Shown one piece after another: positions 5,096 to 5,098 of a DNA stretch of 5,098 bases. How positions within the stretch are numbered: the first letter of the stretch is position 1; each line of letters begins with the position of its first letter. Origin of the DNA: an uncultured Lachnospiraceae bacterium (GTDB lineage: Bacteria; Bacillota; Clostridia; Lachnospirales; Lachnospiraceae); assembly GCA_902783295.1 (NCBI GenBank), contig CACZQT010000417.1:1-5098 (forward strand). Reading direction: 5' to 3'. Below the pieces are notes generated by a model that did not search any database, was not told the DNA's origin, and was given only the letters and a program-made list of their open reading frames with translations. Made by a program: the position numbers and the translations under genes.

Positions 5096-5098
5096 CGA

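Noticed and set aside
1..5098. Mobile elements, CRISPR arrays, tRNA or rRNA genes
   Set aside because: I looked for terminal repeats, direct repeat arrays, transposase motifs and tRNA-like cloverleaf signatures and saw none. The window is a standard transporter operon.

Overview
This window carries one complete branched-chain amino-acid type ABC importer operon (HAAT/LIV-I family), all on the + strand, in the order livJ-livH-livM-livG-livF. It encodes an exported binding protein, two membrane permeases and two ATPases. No novel system is evident. The points of interest lie in details of the ATPase pair and in the non-coding control sequences.

Organism. The sequence is slightly above half G+C by eye. 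Its ribosome binding sites are strong and purine-rich (AAAGGAGG, GGAAGGAGGG), and the genes are tightly overlapped, which is Firmicutes-like. The binding protein has a type I signal peptide (VKA|EG) and no lipobox. Monoderm Firmicutes normally anchor such proteins as lipoproteins, so this points to a cell with a periplasm, for example a Negativicute or a member of Synergistota. This is inference only; no marker gene is present.

Layout. 1-85: the last 27 codons of an unidentified upstream gene. 107-161: a strong bulged hairpin that probably terminates it. 162-380: the promoter and leader region, with an AT-rich stretch holding a perfect 10-bp palindrome, an extended -10 promoter, a leader stem-loop and a consensus Shine-Dalgarno. 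381-1622: livJ. 1623-1749: the only real gap in the operon, containing a hairpin plus T-run that resembles a leaky terminator. 1750-5095: livH, livM, livG and livF, which overlap by 7, 8 and 23 nt. The window ends 3 nt after the livF stop, so the operon's own terminator is not seen.

How it works together. LivJ captures a ligand (probably leucine, isoleucine, valine or a related amino acid) outside the membrane and delivers it to the LivH-LivM channel. LivG and LivF hydrolyse ATP on the cytoplasmic face. The terminator-like element after livJ would give excess binding protein over transporter, and the overlaps would couple synthesis of the four transporter subunits. LivG lacks a normal ABC signature while LivF lacks the switch histidine. 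Both changes fall in the same composite ATP site, so the transporter may run on one fully consensus site.
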